Shown piece after piece: positions 60,701-64,000 of a stretch of 64,000 bases of DNA; the stretch's first letter is position 1; every line of letters begins with the position of its first letter. The stretch is from Schistosoma mansoni. Taxonomy: Eukaryota; Platyhelminthes; Trematoda; Strigeidida; Schistosomatidae. The notes below the pieces were generated by a model, which was given only the letters and a program-made list of their open reading frames with translations, did not search any database and was not told the origin of the DNA. Made by a program: the position numbers and the translations under genes. The DNA lies in assembly GCF_000237925.1 (NCBI RefSeq), contig NC_031502.1, positions 20,086,909-20,150,908 on the forward strand, read 5' to 3'.

Positions 60701-63200
60701 GTTTATTGTAGGACTATGATGTATTTACAACTGATTGACCATCGTTTCCTTCAAAATCACAGGCACACCTTGCTAATAAGTACCAAATACCAAAAACCCC
60801 TAGGTACTTGATTTCTTATTGACAATCTCTAACCACTTAACTTCAGAATATAATACACACAATATCGAGTCACTTAGACTGGTGATGGTTTAGCAAGTCA
60901 TATTTAAATAATCCATTGAATTTAGATTTTGTCCAGTTCTGAATTTCAAGTGGTATTTGTAAAGAATCAGTCTCAGTTCAAGGAGCATTGAAAAGTAGAT
61001 TGGACTGAATAACTTTTTTGTCCCATTATGAGAATCTTCAGCATCACACACTCACAACCCAATCAGGACTCGAACCTAGGATCTCATGGCTAGCTTCCTA
61101 CTGCTAGATTGATACATGCTTGATTAAATGAATTATATAAGTTATTACTGACGTCAGGTAAAGTTCAAAAAATGATTACAAGGAAATAATTAAGGAATAT
61201 CAGTAATATTACAATAAATGAGGACAAAAGTGGTGACAAACAAATGTAATTTAATACATTATAGAATATCTTAGTAAAATCTAGGAACCATACAGTAAAT
61301 ACTTTATTTGCAAAACGACAATCAATTGTCTTAGACTTTATTGTTCCTTCATTTCCACACCATTCATTTTCTATTCTTGTTAGCTTATCTTTGATCTTCT
61401 TAGCTTTCTGTCTCCAGACATTTTACTTTTGATTGATGATAATTACTACTTATATCTGTCGACATCAGTAACATACACCATAATATATTAATAAGTTGAT
61501 AAATGATTGATTGGTTAATGTGAAAAAACACAGAGCTTTTGTTCATTAGAAGTTATAGTTGAAATCATGAGTCAATTGAAGCTAGACCACCAGGGAAAAC
61601 CTGGAAGCACTGGACAGTCCTTTCGTCCTATTGTGGGACTCCTCAGCAGTGCGCATCCATTGACTTCAAGAGATATTTCCTTGAGTTCTAGTGGGTAGCA
61701 TTGACCTGTGGAGTTCTAGCAAGTCTGTTGTAGAGATATCAACTCACTGAAGACAATCGGTGAACGGTTGCCCAACTTCTTGGATCAGTTGGAGTTAGAC
61801 ATTAACACCGTTGGATGCCGTCTCAGTGGTCTATCGGTTAAGTGCTCTGTCGCGAGACTGGTAGGTCATTGGTTCGAATCTCGCGAGTGCGGGATCGTGG
61901 ATGCGCACTGCTGAAAAGTCCCATAATAGGACAAAACGGCCGTTCAGTGCTTCCAGGTTTTCCATGGTGGTCTAGCTTCAGTTGACTCATGATTTCAACT
62001 ATGAAAATATTGAAATATCCACAAAAACCCCTTCTGATTTAAAAAAAAAGTTGAAAACTTAAAATGCATATGACCCCAGTTAATTATCATATGTATATAA
62101 GAGGGTATTTTATGTACATGAATGACCTGAATAAAATATACATTTTGCATGGTACTAATGTATTCTCTTTATGTACATACATACATACATACATACAATG
62201 TATGTCTCTAAGGTAAGAATATTAACTAATAATATGCAAAATATAAAATGGATAGCATCATTGATGAACATGGTGGATCTGATACAGATGTGAAGGCGCG
62301 GATCGGTAAAGCAACAGCAGGATGTCTACAATTGAAGAACATCTGGAAGTCAAAACAGTTGTCAACCAACACTACAGTCGGAATGTTCAATGCAAATGTT
62401 AAGACGATTCTACTGTATGAGACGGAAACTTGGAGAACTATGAAAGCCATCATCCAGAAGATACAAAGATACAGTTGTCTACGCAAAATACTTCGGATCC
62501 GTTGACCAGACACTATCAGCAACAACCTACTGTGGGATAGAACAAACCAGATTGCATCCAGTGGAGGAAGAAATCAAGAAGAAGCGATGGAAGTGGACAG
62601 GACATACATTGACGAAATCACCCAACTGCGTCACAAGACAAGCCCTTACATGGAATCGTGAAGGTCGACGGAGAAGAGGAAGACGAAAGAACACATTACT
62701 TCGAGAAATGGAGACAGGTATGAGAAGAATGAACAAAAAATGGATAGAACTAGAAAGGAAGTCTCAGGACAGAGTGTGTTGGAGAATGCTGGTCGGAGGC
62801 CTATGCTCCATCGGGGGTAACAGACGTAAGTAAGTAAGGATGCGGAGTAATGAATACGCACTACTGAATAGTCTCATATAAAGACGAAACGTCTGTCCAG
62901 TACTCCTATATTCAAAATTATGATCTAGCCATGATTGATTCGTCATGACAATATTATTTTTTCATATGTTAAGTTCCTGTTCAACATGTTCAACCGTTGT
63001 TCTTGGTTTTTTTGGTAGAAAGACATTTTAACTGTCCAATTTTATTTGATTGATATTTTAACTATTTAGGCTAAAGAAGATATTGATACCATGAAAGAGA
63101 CATTAGCAATGGAACGTCAATCATTGAATGAAAAAATGAATAAATTAAGAATTGATGAAGTGAAATTAGAAGAAACTAGACGACAATTGGATATTGTTAG
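33658..63200 (+). CDS. FBF1-like coiled-coil ciliary protein, 15 exons, 3' end outside window
   Basis: Coding exons: 33658-33715, 33818-33880, 33918-34037, 34070-34254, 36448-36620, 40631-40755, 41465-41547, 43758-43897, 47362-47409, 49150-49308, 51292-51553, 53952-54044, 55838-55960, 58467-58610, 63070-63200. Every junction has GT/AG and the phases join into one open frame of about 635 codons. The N-terminus is acidic ([11 protein letters not shown] near residue 20), followed by a low-complexity Ser/Asn-rich part to about residue 270 and then continuous heptad-type coiled coil. The coiled coil resembles vertebrate FBF1: [13 protein letters not shown], the [13 protein letters not shown] stretch, then [13 protein letters not shown], and [22 protein letters not shown]1 (DYF-19 in nematodes) sits on centriole distal appendages and gates protein entry to cilia; this role is known for the family and inferred here. 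The start is the first ATG of exon 1, with no in-window exon upstream. Another long centrosomal coiled-coil protein remains possible. Confidence 0.72.
33818..33880 (+). CDS. FBF1-like exon 2
   Basis: Acceptor tattcag, donor gtaaaa, phases 1 and 1. Encodes an acidic amphipathic run, [15 protein letters not shown], followed by a basic end. Confidence 0.72.
33918..34037 (+). CDS. FBF1-like exon 3
   Basis: Preceded by a 37-base intron (33881-33917) and followed by a 32-base intron (34038-34069). Such tiny 5' introns are a schistosome habit. Encodes a charged stretch ending in [12 protein letters not shown]. Confidence 0.72.
34070..34254 (+). CDS. FBF1-like exon 4
   Basis: Reads [13 protein letters not shown] near its start and [12 protein letters not shown] later. 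Donor gtgagt, phase 0 at the end. From here introns become kilobases long. Confidence 0.72.
34528..34800 (-). mobile_element. CR1/SR1-type LINE 3' end
   Basis: Minus frame 34791-34573 reads [17 protein letters not shown] and [19 protein letters not shown], the usual C-terminal pattern of CR1/Jockey-type reverse transcriptase proteins. The 3' end has a short (CTGAAA)n tail at 34528-34542. A different LINE clade from the RTE copies. Intron 4. Confidence 0.65.
36448..36620 (+). CDS. FBF1-like exon 5
   Basis: Acceptor actatag, donor gttagt. Encodes an Asn/Ser-rich linker with [16 protein letters not shown], then poly-Asn/Ser. Ends in phase 2. Confidence 0.72.
36735..38757 (+). mobile_element. 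LINE family 1b 3' end, split by a younger LINE
   Basis: Only the terminal 150 bases of this element are present, split at 36778/38648. The right part has the GTACGTATGTACGAAG motif and a GACTGACTGACTG tail like the copy at 18.2-18.4 kb. Confidence 0.65.
36779..38647 (-). mobile_element. LINE family 1, 5'-truncated, nested in another LINE end
   Basis: About 1.87 kb. A 332-codon reverse transcriptase frame (38430-37432) with the YADD motif is still open, but other parts of the frame are disrupted. Flanked by CACTATGG at 36771-36778 and 38648-38655. The flanks are two halves of a different LINE 3' end (36735-36778 and 38648-38757) in the opposite orientation. In intron 5 of the FBF1-like gene. 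Confidence 0.82.
38758..40099. other. Intron 5 interior, nothing recognised
   Basis: About 1.3 kb of AT-rich sequence between the nested LINE and a family A pair. Confidence 0.45.
40100..40440. mobile_element. Family A inverted pair
   Basis: Antisense element 40128-40318, with an intact CTGAGGA...GAAAC core on the minus strand but a disrupted cleavage site, followed by a sense 3' arm (40319-40440) lacking the tRNA part. Intron 5, 190 bases before exon 6. Confidence 0.65.
40631..40755 (+). CDS. FBF1-like exon 6
   Basis: Acceptor ttcttaag, donor gtaaga. Encodes [16 protein letters not shown], then a Ser/Arg-rich part. Phase 2 in and phase 1 out match the neighbouring exons. Confidence 0.7.
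41237..41347 (-). mobile_element. Very short LINE family 2 insertion with 14-base target duplication
   Basis: Only 83 bases of LINE 3' end (41251-41333) between two exact copies of AAAGTAGATTATAT (41237-41250 and 41334-41347). Lies in intron 6, about 115 bases before exon 7. Confidence 0.85.
41465..41547 (+). CDS. FBF1-like exon 7
   Basis: Acceptor catcattag, donor gtaagt. Encodes [17 protein letters not shown] and a poly-Ser end. This is the last low-complexity exon before the coiled coil. Confidence 0.7.
41875..42095 (+). mobile_element. Family A SINE with hammerhead
   Basis: tRNA-like A box GGCTCAGTGGTC and B box GGGTTCGAATCTC, then the hammerhead, then the family 3' end (TCCATGGTGATCTAGC...). 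Intron 7, just after exon 7. Confidence 0.75.
41967..42012 (+). ncRNA. Hammerhead ribozyme, type I, family A
   Basis: Helix I GCACTG/CAGTAC (one mismatch), core CTGAGGA, helix II GTCC...GGAC, GAAA, helix III CGGCCG, cleavage triplet GTC. All core bases are conserved. The helix sequences differ from Sm-alpha (family B) and from family C. Confidence 0.75.
42545..43045 (+). mobile_element. LINE family 1 3' end, decayed
   Basis: Sense C-terminal coding region ([17 protein letters not shown]) and 3' UTR ending near a GTCCTATGTTGTAGC motif. In intron 7 of the FBF1-like gene. Confidence 0.65.
43375..43610 (-). mobile_element. Family A SINE, antisense, decayed
   Basis: GAGTTCATGAGTCG, then the reverse ribozyme and tRNA-like part; the core is mutated. 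Intron 7, 150 bases before exon 8. Confidence 0.5.
43758..43897 (+). CDS. FBF1-like exon 8 (coiled coil begins)
   Basis: Encodes [19 protein letters not shown] and a second helix, [15 protein letters not shown]. This matches the opening of the FBF1 coiled coil in register. The donor gtaagt must lie after TTAAA, because only that choice keeps exon 9 open. Confidence 0.75.
44095..44512 (+). mobile_element. LINE family 1 3' end
   Basis: Sense 3' 415 bases with a CTGACTGACTGA tail, close in sequence to the end of the full-length LINE. In intron 8. Confidence 0.7.
44990..45560. mobile_element. Family B (Sm-alpha-like) inverted pair; one complete monomer
   Basis: 44990-45342 is one complete unit of about 350 bases in antisense, bounded at both ends by CTTTG-type sequence. 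45343-45560 is a sense partial unit starting inside the tRNA-like part. Pol III A box AGCTGAATGG and a mutated B box are visible. Intron 8. Confidence 0.7.
45017..45061 (-). ncRNA. Hammerhead ribozyme, Sm-alpha type (family B)
   Basis: Helix I ATCCAG/CTGGAT pairs perfectly. Core CTGACGA, helix II GTCC...GGAC, GAAA and GTC are present without the AAA insert seen in other copies. One base of helix III is changed (A after GAAA). Confidence 0.75.
45612..45775 (-). mobile_element. Family A SINE, antisense, truncated
   Basis: Close to consensus; minus-strand core reads CTGAGAA, so the ribozyme is probably dead. Intron 8. Confidence 0.6.
46575..46700 (+). repeat. Half copy of the foldback repeat
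   Basis: Shares GACGATGAAAGCTC and GGTGGGTGATTTTGATG with the 51.7-kb hairpin. Intron 8. Confidence 0.5.
46900..47225. mobile_element. Family A inverted pair
   Basis: Short antisense arm (46900-46970), then a complete sense unit with tRNA-like boxes; its ribozyme core is mutated (GAAT for GAAA). Intron 8, 140 bases before exon 9. Confidence 0.65.
47362..47409 (+). CDS. FBF1-like exon 9 (48-base microexon)
   Basis: Acceptor ttttgtag, donor gtaaat. Encodes [16 protein letters not shown], continuing the coiled coil. Supported by phase (2 in, 2 out) and helix continuity. Confidence 0.68.
47565..47800 (-). mobile_element. Family C SINE: tRNA-like head plus hammerhead
   Basis: On the minus strand: a tRNA-like A box (TAGCTCAGTAGT) and a B-box-like GGGATCGAATCC, then a hammerhead (47640-47596), then a short 3' end. 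Upstream of the tRNA part is GTGATCAATGTCATGCG, also seen in the copies at 9.1 and 51.0 kb. Intron 9. Confidence 0.7.
47596..47640 (-). ncRNA. Hammerhead ribozyme, type I, family C, complete core
   Basis: Minus strand order: helix I 5' strand ACCTTG, core CTGACGA, helix II GTGCC/GCAC closing AAGTA, GAAA, short helix III CCCGGG, cleavage triplet GTC, helix I 3' strand CAAGGT. All conserved core bases are present and helix I pairs perfectly over six bases. Self-cleavage would fall after GTC. Activity is inferred, not shown. Confidence 0.78.
48060..48195 (+). mobile_element. LINE family 1 fragment, strongly decayed
   Basis: Short stretch recognisably similar to the region before the LINE stop codon (GTTGGTCTAAG..., GGTACAGACTACTTGGC). 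Intron 9. Confidence 0.4.
48370..48480 (+). mobile_element. Family B SINE fragment
   Basis: Ribozyme region only, with GGAAA in place of GAAA. Intron 9. Confidence 0.5.
48615..48725 (-). mobile_element. Family A SINE fragment, antisense
   Basis: 3' half only; the core starts TTGAGGA instead of CTGAGGA. Intron 9. Confidence 0.5.
49150..49308 (+). CDS. FBF1-like exon 10
   Basis: Acceptor tattttag, donor gtaaat. Encodes [18 protein letters not shown] and further charged heptads ending in [10 protein letters not shown]. The open frame extends upstream of the acceptor only by chance. Confidence 0.75.
49383..49790. mobile_element. Family B inverted pair
   Basis: Antisense arm 49385-49490 with an intact CTGACGA/GAAAC core, then a sense unit to 49790 with CTAACGA (dead core). 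Both have the AAA insert. Intron 10, 75 bases after exon 10. Confidence 0.68.
50780..51060 (-). mobile_element. Family C SINE: tRNA-like head plus hammerhead
   Basis: Same layout as the 47.6-kb copy: A box TAGCTCAGTGGT, B-box-like GGGATCCGATCC, hammerhead at 50858-50814. Intron 10, about 230 bases before exon 11. Confidence 0.7.
50814..50858 (-). ncRNA. Hammerhead ribozyme, type I, family C
   Basis: Identical to the 47.6-kb core (CTGACGA, GAAA, GTC), except that helix I is ACCTTG/CAGGGT, which still pairs with a G-U wobble. Confidence 0.75.
51292..51553 (+). CDS. FBF1-like exon 11
   Basis: Acceptor aatttcag, donor gtaagt. Encodes 87 residues including [18 protein letters not shown] and [13 protein letters not shown]. 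This is the part most like vertebrate FBF1 (IIHQMEKFSSSLHEL and RDEQLRALQERL). Confidence 0.78.
51677..51875. repeat. Long hairpin (foldback) repeat
   Basis: Arms at about 51683-51750 and 51764-51833 are nearly perfect reverse complements around a loop of about 14 bases; the inner part TTTCATCGTCCTTCTGAACG pairs without error. A related half-copy lies at 46575-46700. Intron 11. Confidence 0.7.
51885..52145 (+). mobile_element. Family B (Sm-alpha-like) SINE, circularly permuted
   Basis: Starts with what is the 3' part of other copies (GATTGACAAGTTGCAGTCC...), runs into the tRNA-like head, then the ribozyme, ending CATCTTTGCT. This fits a unit drawn from a tandem array. Intron 11. Confidence 0.7.
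52059..52106 (+). ncRNA. Hammerhead ribozyme, family B, with AAA after the cleavage site
   Basis: ATCCAG, CTGACGA, GTCCCAAATAGGAC, GAAA, CGCGCGTC, then AAA before CTGGAT. Core bases are complete; the three extra A separate the cleavage triplet from helix I. Confidence 0.72.
52547..52592 (-). ncRNA. Hammerhead ribozyme, family A, antisense arm
   Basis: Read on the minus strand it is nearly identical to the sense arm at 52733-52778, including its GGAAG and CAGTAT changes. Confidence 0.68.
52733..52778 (+). ncRNA. Hammerhead ribozyme, family A, sense arm
   Basis: CTGAGGA, GAAA and GTC are intact. Helix II ends GGAA and helix I has the mismatched strand CAGTAT, so activity may be reduced. Confidence 0.68.
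53083..53643 (-). mobile_element. Family D retroposon with target duplication and (TAAA)n tail
   Basis: The 539-base element (53094-53632) lies between two copies of ATTAAGTTTCA (53083-53093, 53633-53643). On the minus strand it begins GCCCCCAAATGCCCTGG, has no long frame, and ends in ATTTATGTGTTTAAATAG and a TAAA run. It looks like a SINE-type retroposon of unknown source. Intron 11. Confidence 0.75.
53952..54044 (+). CDS. FBF1-like exon 12
   Basis: Acceptor tctgaag, donor gtaagc, 31 codons, phase 0 on both sides. Reads [19 protein letters not shown], continuing the coiled coil. Confidence 0.7.
54528..54830 (+). mobile_element. Family B SINE, old
   Basis: All parts are recognisable but diverged (GGTTCGTGTCC box, GTCAACGAGTCTC core). 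Intron 12. Confidence 0.5.
55112..55630 (-). mobile_element. Family D retroposon
   Basis: Full length but diverged; TTTATTTATTTAAACACA at the left. Intron 12, about 210 bases before exon 13. Confidence 0.65.
55838..55960 (+). CDS. FBF1-like exon 13
   Basis: Acceptor aatctag, donor gtaagt, 41 codons, phase 0 on both sides. Encodes [16 protein letters not shown], then [19 protein letters not shown], close to the FBF1 segment LLEQERWRVTAEQ. Confidence 0.75.
56515..56650 (-). mobile_element. Family A SINE fragment
   Basis: Antisense 3' arm, cut off within helix II and followed by the family 3' end in sense (ATTACTAAAATCTCC). Intron 13. Confidence 0.45.
56725..57430 (-). mobile_element. Penelope-like element remnant with GIY-YIG end
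   Basis: The minus strand carries a region resembling the start of a GIY-YIG endonuclease domain (about 57180-57130, [18 protein letters not shown]) and a downstream frame 57186-56791 with [14 protein letters not shown] and [14 protein letters not shown], typical of Penelope C-termini. The rest of the element is missing or decayed. Intron 13. Confidence 0.55.
57425..57770. repeat. Repeat shared with 5.4-5.7 kb
   Basis: Second copy of the 330-base repeat, directly beside the Penelope-like remnant at 56725-57430. Intron 13. Confidence 0.5.
57905..58415 (-). mobile_element. LINE family 1 3' end
   Basis: Antisense copy, beginning GGTCAGTCAGCTACAACG and running 500 bases into the C-terminal coding region. 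Intron 13, ending 50 bases before exon 14. Confidence 0.7.
58467..58610 (+). CDS. FBF1-like exon 14
   Basis: Acceptor actttag, donor gtatgg, 48 codons, phase 0 on both sides. Encodes [19 protein letters not shown] and more heptads. Confidence 0.73.
58655..58915 (+). mobile_element. Family A SINE with a short inverted end
   Basis: Begins with the reversed family end (GAAGGGGTTTTGTGAAG), then tRNA-like boxes and the ribozyme region, in which GAAA is AAAA. Starts 45 bases after exon 14. Confidence 0.6.
59028..59300. mobile_element. Family B inverted pair
   Basis: Antisense 3' part (59028-59142), then a sense tRNA-like head and ribozyme (CTGAAGA, GAAAC, ATC then AAA). Intron 14. Confidence 0.6.
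59301..61004. other. Intron 14 interior, mostly nothing recognised
   Basis: AT-rich. 60540-60690 is a decayed antisense family C unit, and 61005-61100 a decayed family A unit. Confidence 0.4.
61265..61490. repeat. Repeat shared with 2.9 kb
   Basis: Second copy of the same unclassified 220-base repeat. Intron 14. Confidence 0.5.
61556..62035. mobile_element. Family A inverted pair, longest copy
   Basis: Antisense arm 61556-61670, about 130 bases of other sequence, then a tRNA-like head and sense arm to 62035. The antisense ribozyme keeps CTGAGGA and GAAA but has altered helix III. The sense ribozyme has changes in CTGAGGA and GAAA. Intron 14. Confidence 0.65.
62170..62200. repeat. (CATA)n microsatellite
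   Basis: Seven CATA units before the LINE family 2 copy. Confidence 0.85.
62220..62838 (+). mobile_element. LINE family 2 (SR2-like RTE) 3' end
   Basis: Sense copy with an 85-codon frame (62248-62505, [16 protein letters not shown]) and a second (62552-62833, [19 protein letters not shown]). One frame change separates them. Ends in CGTAAGTAAGTAAG. Intron 14, about 230 bases before exon 15. Confidence 0.75.
63070..63200 (+). CDS. FBF1-like exon 15 (last in window)
   Basis: Acceptor atttag, donor gtaatt, phase 0 in and 2 out, so at least one further exon lies beyond the window. Encodes [17 protein letters not shown] and [11 protein letters not shown]. Confidence 0.73.
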
Positions 63201-63254
63201 GTAATTTATTGTTGTGCTGTGTGTCGAATAATTAATGGTCAGTATGAGGTTGTG

Positions 63255-63645
63255 GAGGTCATTAAGTTTTTGATGGAGGTCATAAATTGAATGATGTTAA
63301 ACCATCATTGAAAACCTGGAAGCATTGGACAGACGTTTCGTCCCAGCATGGAACTTCTCAGCAGTGACGAGTGGAGCTAATCCATGTCAGGTAGAGATAG
63401 GTATGCACCACAGTATAATCGGAGATGGTCACTCAATATCCTGGATTGGTTGAGGTTAGACATTAAAACTGTTGGATGTCGGCTCAGTAATTTGGAGGTT
63501 AAGCGTTCGCGCGTGAGAATTAAGGTCCTGGGTCCATGTCCTGCGTGCGGGATAGTCCCATGCTAAGACGAAACGGCCGTCCAGAGCTTTCAGGTTTTCA
63601 ATGGTGGTCTAACATCATTAGATTCATGATCTCAATTAAAAAATT
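63255..63645. mobile_element. Family A inverted pair, older
   Basis: Antisense arm 63265-63370, spacer, then a degenerate tRNA-like part and sense 3' arm to 63645. Ribozyme cores are incomplete. Downstream of exon 15. Confidence 0.55.
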
Positions 63646-63904
63646 AATGATCAAATAGTTGGCCAAGTTCACTGCTTTTCCGGATTAATCGTTTTCTGCC
63701 TACAACACGTTTCCACTTAATCAGTCCTTCCAAGATCACTAAATTATTAAACACTGACAATCAACTTGATCTTTTAAACATCAATCTTTGTGATTGAGTA
63801 ATTGATTGGTTTGTAAGAATTTTAGATGTTGGAGATGTGATTAAGTTGTGTCTTTTTTCTTGGGATTTATCCAGTATATGTTGTGTTGAAAACAATGAAA
63901 ATTG

Positions 63905-64000
63905 AGAGACCAAAGCTTCAGGGTCCTGAGGGAACAAAATGGCGAATGAACCAATTGTCGGTCACCGAATACCATGGGACTGCATCTCCTTAAGATGATC
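63905..64000 (+). mobile_element. Family D fragment at window edge
   Basis: Central part (ACCATGGGACTGCATCTCC) in element-sense orientation, cut by the edge. Confidence 0.55.

Overview
This window is AT-rich, intron-rich, repeat-dense animal DNA, most likely from a blood fluke (Schistosoma). The case rests on three things: interspersed repeats that carry hammerhead ribozymes next to tRNA-like promoters (the Sm-alpha type known from schistosomes), RTE-type LINEs, and genes whose first introns are only about 30-40 bases while later ones run to kilobases. I cannot name the species.

Two host genes are supported, arranged head to head. On the minus strand, 19016-27725 encodes a mitochondrial fission factor (MFF) homologue: an exon with the paired MRVP/MKVP motifs, a middle exon, and a last exon with coiled coil and C-terminal membrane anchor. 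On the plus strand, 33658-63200 holds the first 15 coding exons (about 635 codons) of a coiled-coil protein that resembles FBF1, a ciliary transition-fibre protein; it continues past the right edge. All its intron phases agree. A decayed coding-like stretch lies at about 13330-14225 on the minus strand.

Region by region: 1-19 kb has no intact gene and is a mosaic of SINEs, LINE pieces and unique AT-rich DNA. 19-28 kb is the MFF gene; one intron holds a Ty3-like LTR fossil interrupted by a full-length LINE with a 12-base target duplication. 28-33.6 kb is the shared upstream region of the two genes and contains a broken Ty3/Gypsy pol fossil. 33.6-64 kb is the FBF1-like gene; its exons total about 1.9 kb and its introns are filled with LINE, SINE and Penelope-like copies.

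The strongest non-genic signal is a set of three distinct repeat families (called A, B and C here), each with a tRNA-like Pol III head followed by a type I hammerhead core. B looks like Sm-alpha. A and C have the same layout but different helix sequences. Many A and B copies occur as head-to-head inverted pairs. A fourth family (D, about 540 bases) has a (TAAA)n tail and 11-base target duplications. Neither host gene is functionally linked to the repeats: MFF would act at mitochondria and FBF1 at the ciliary base.
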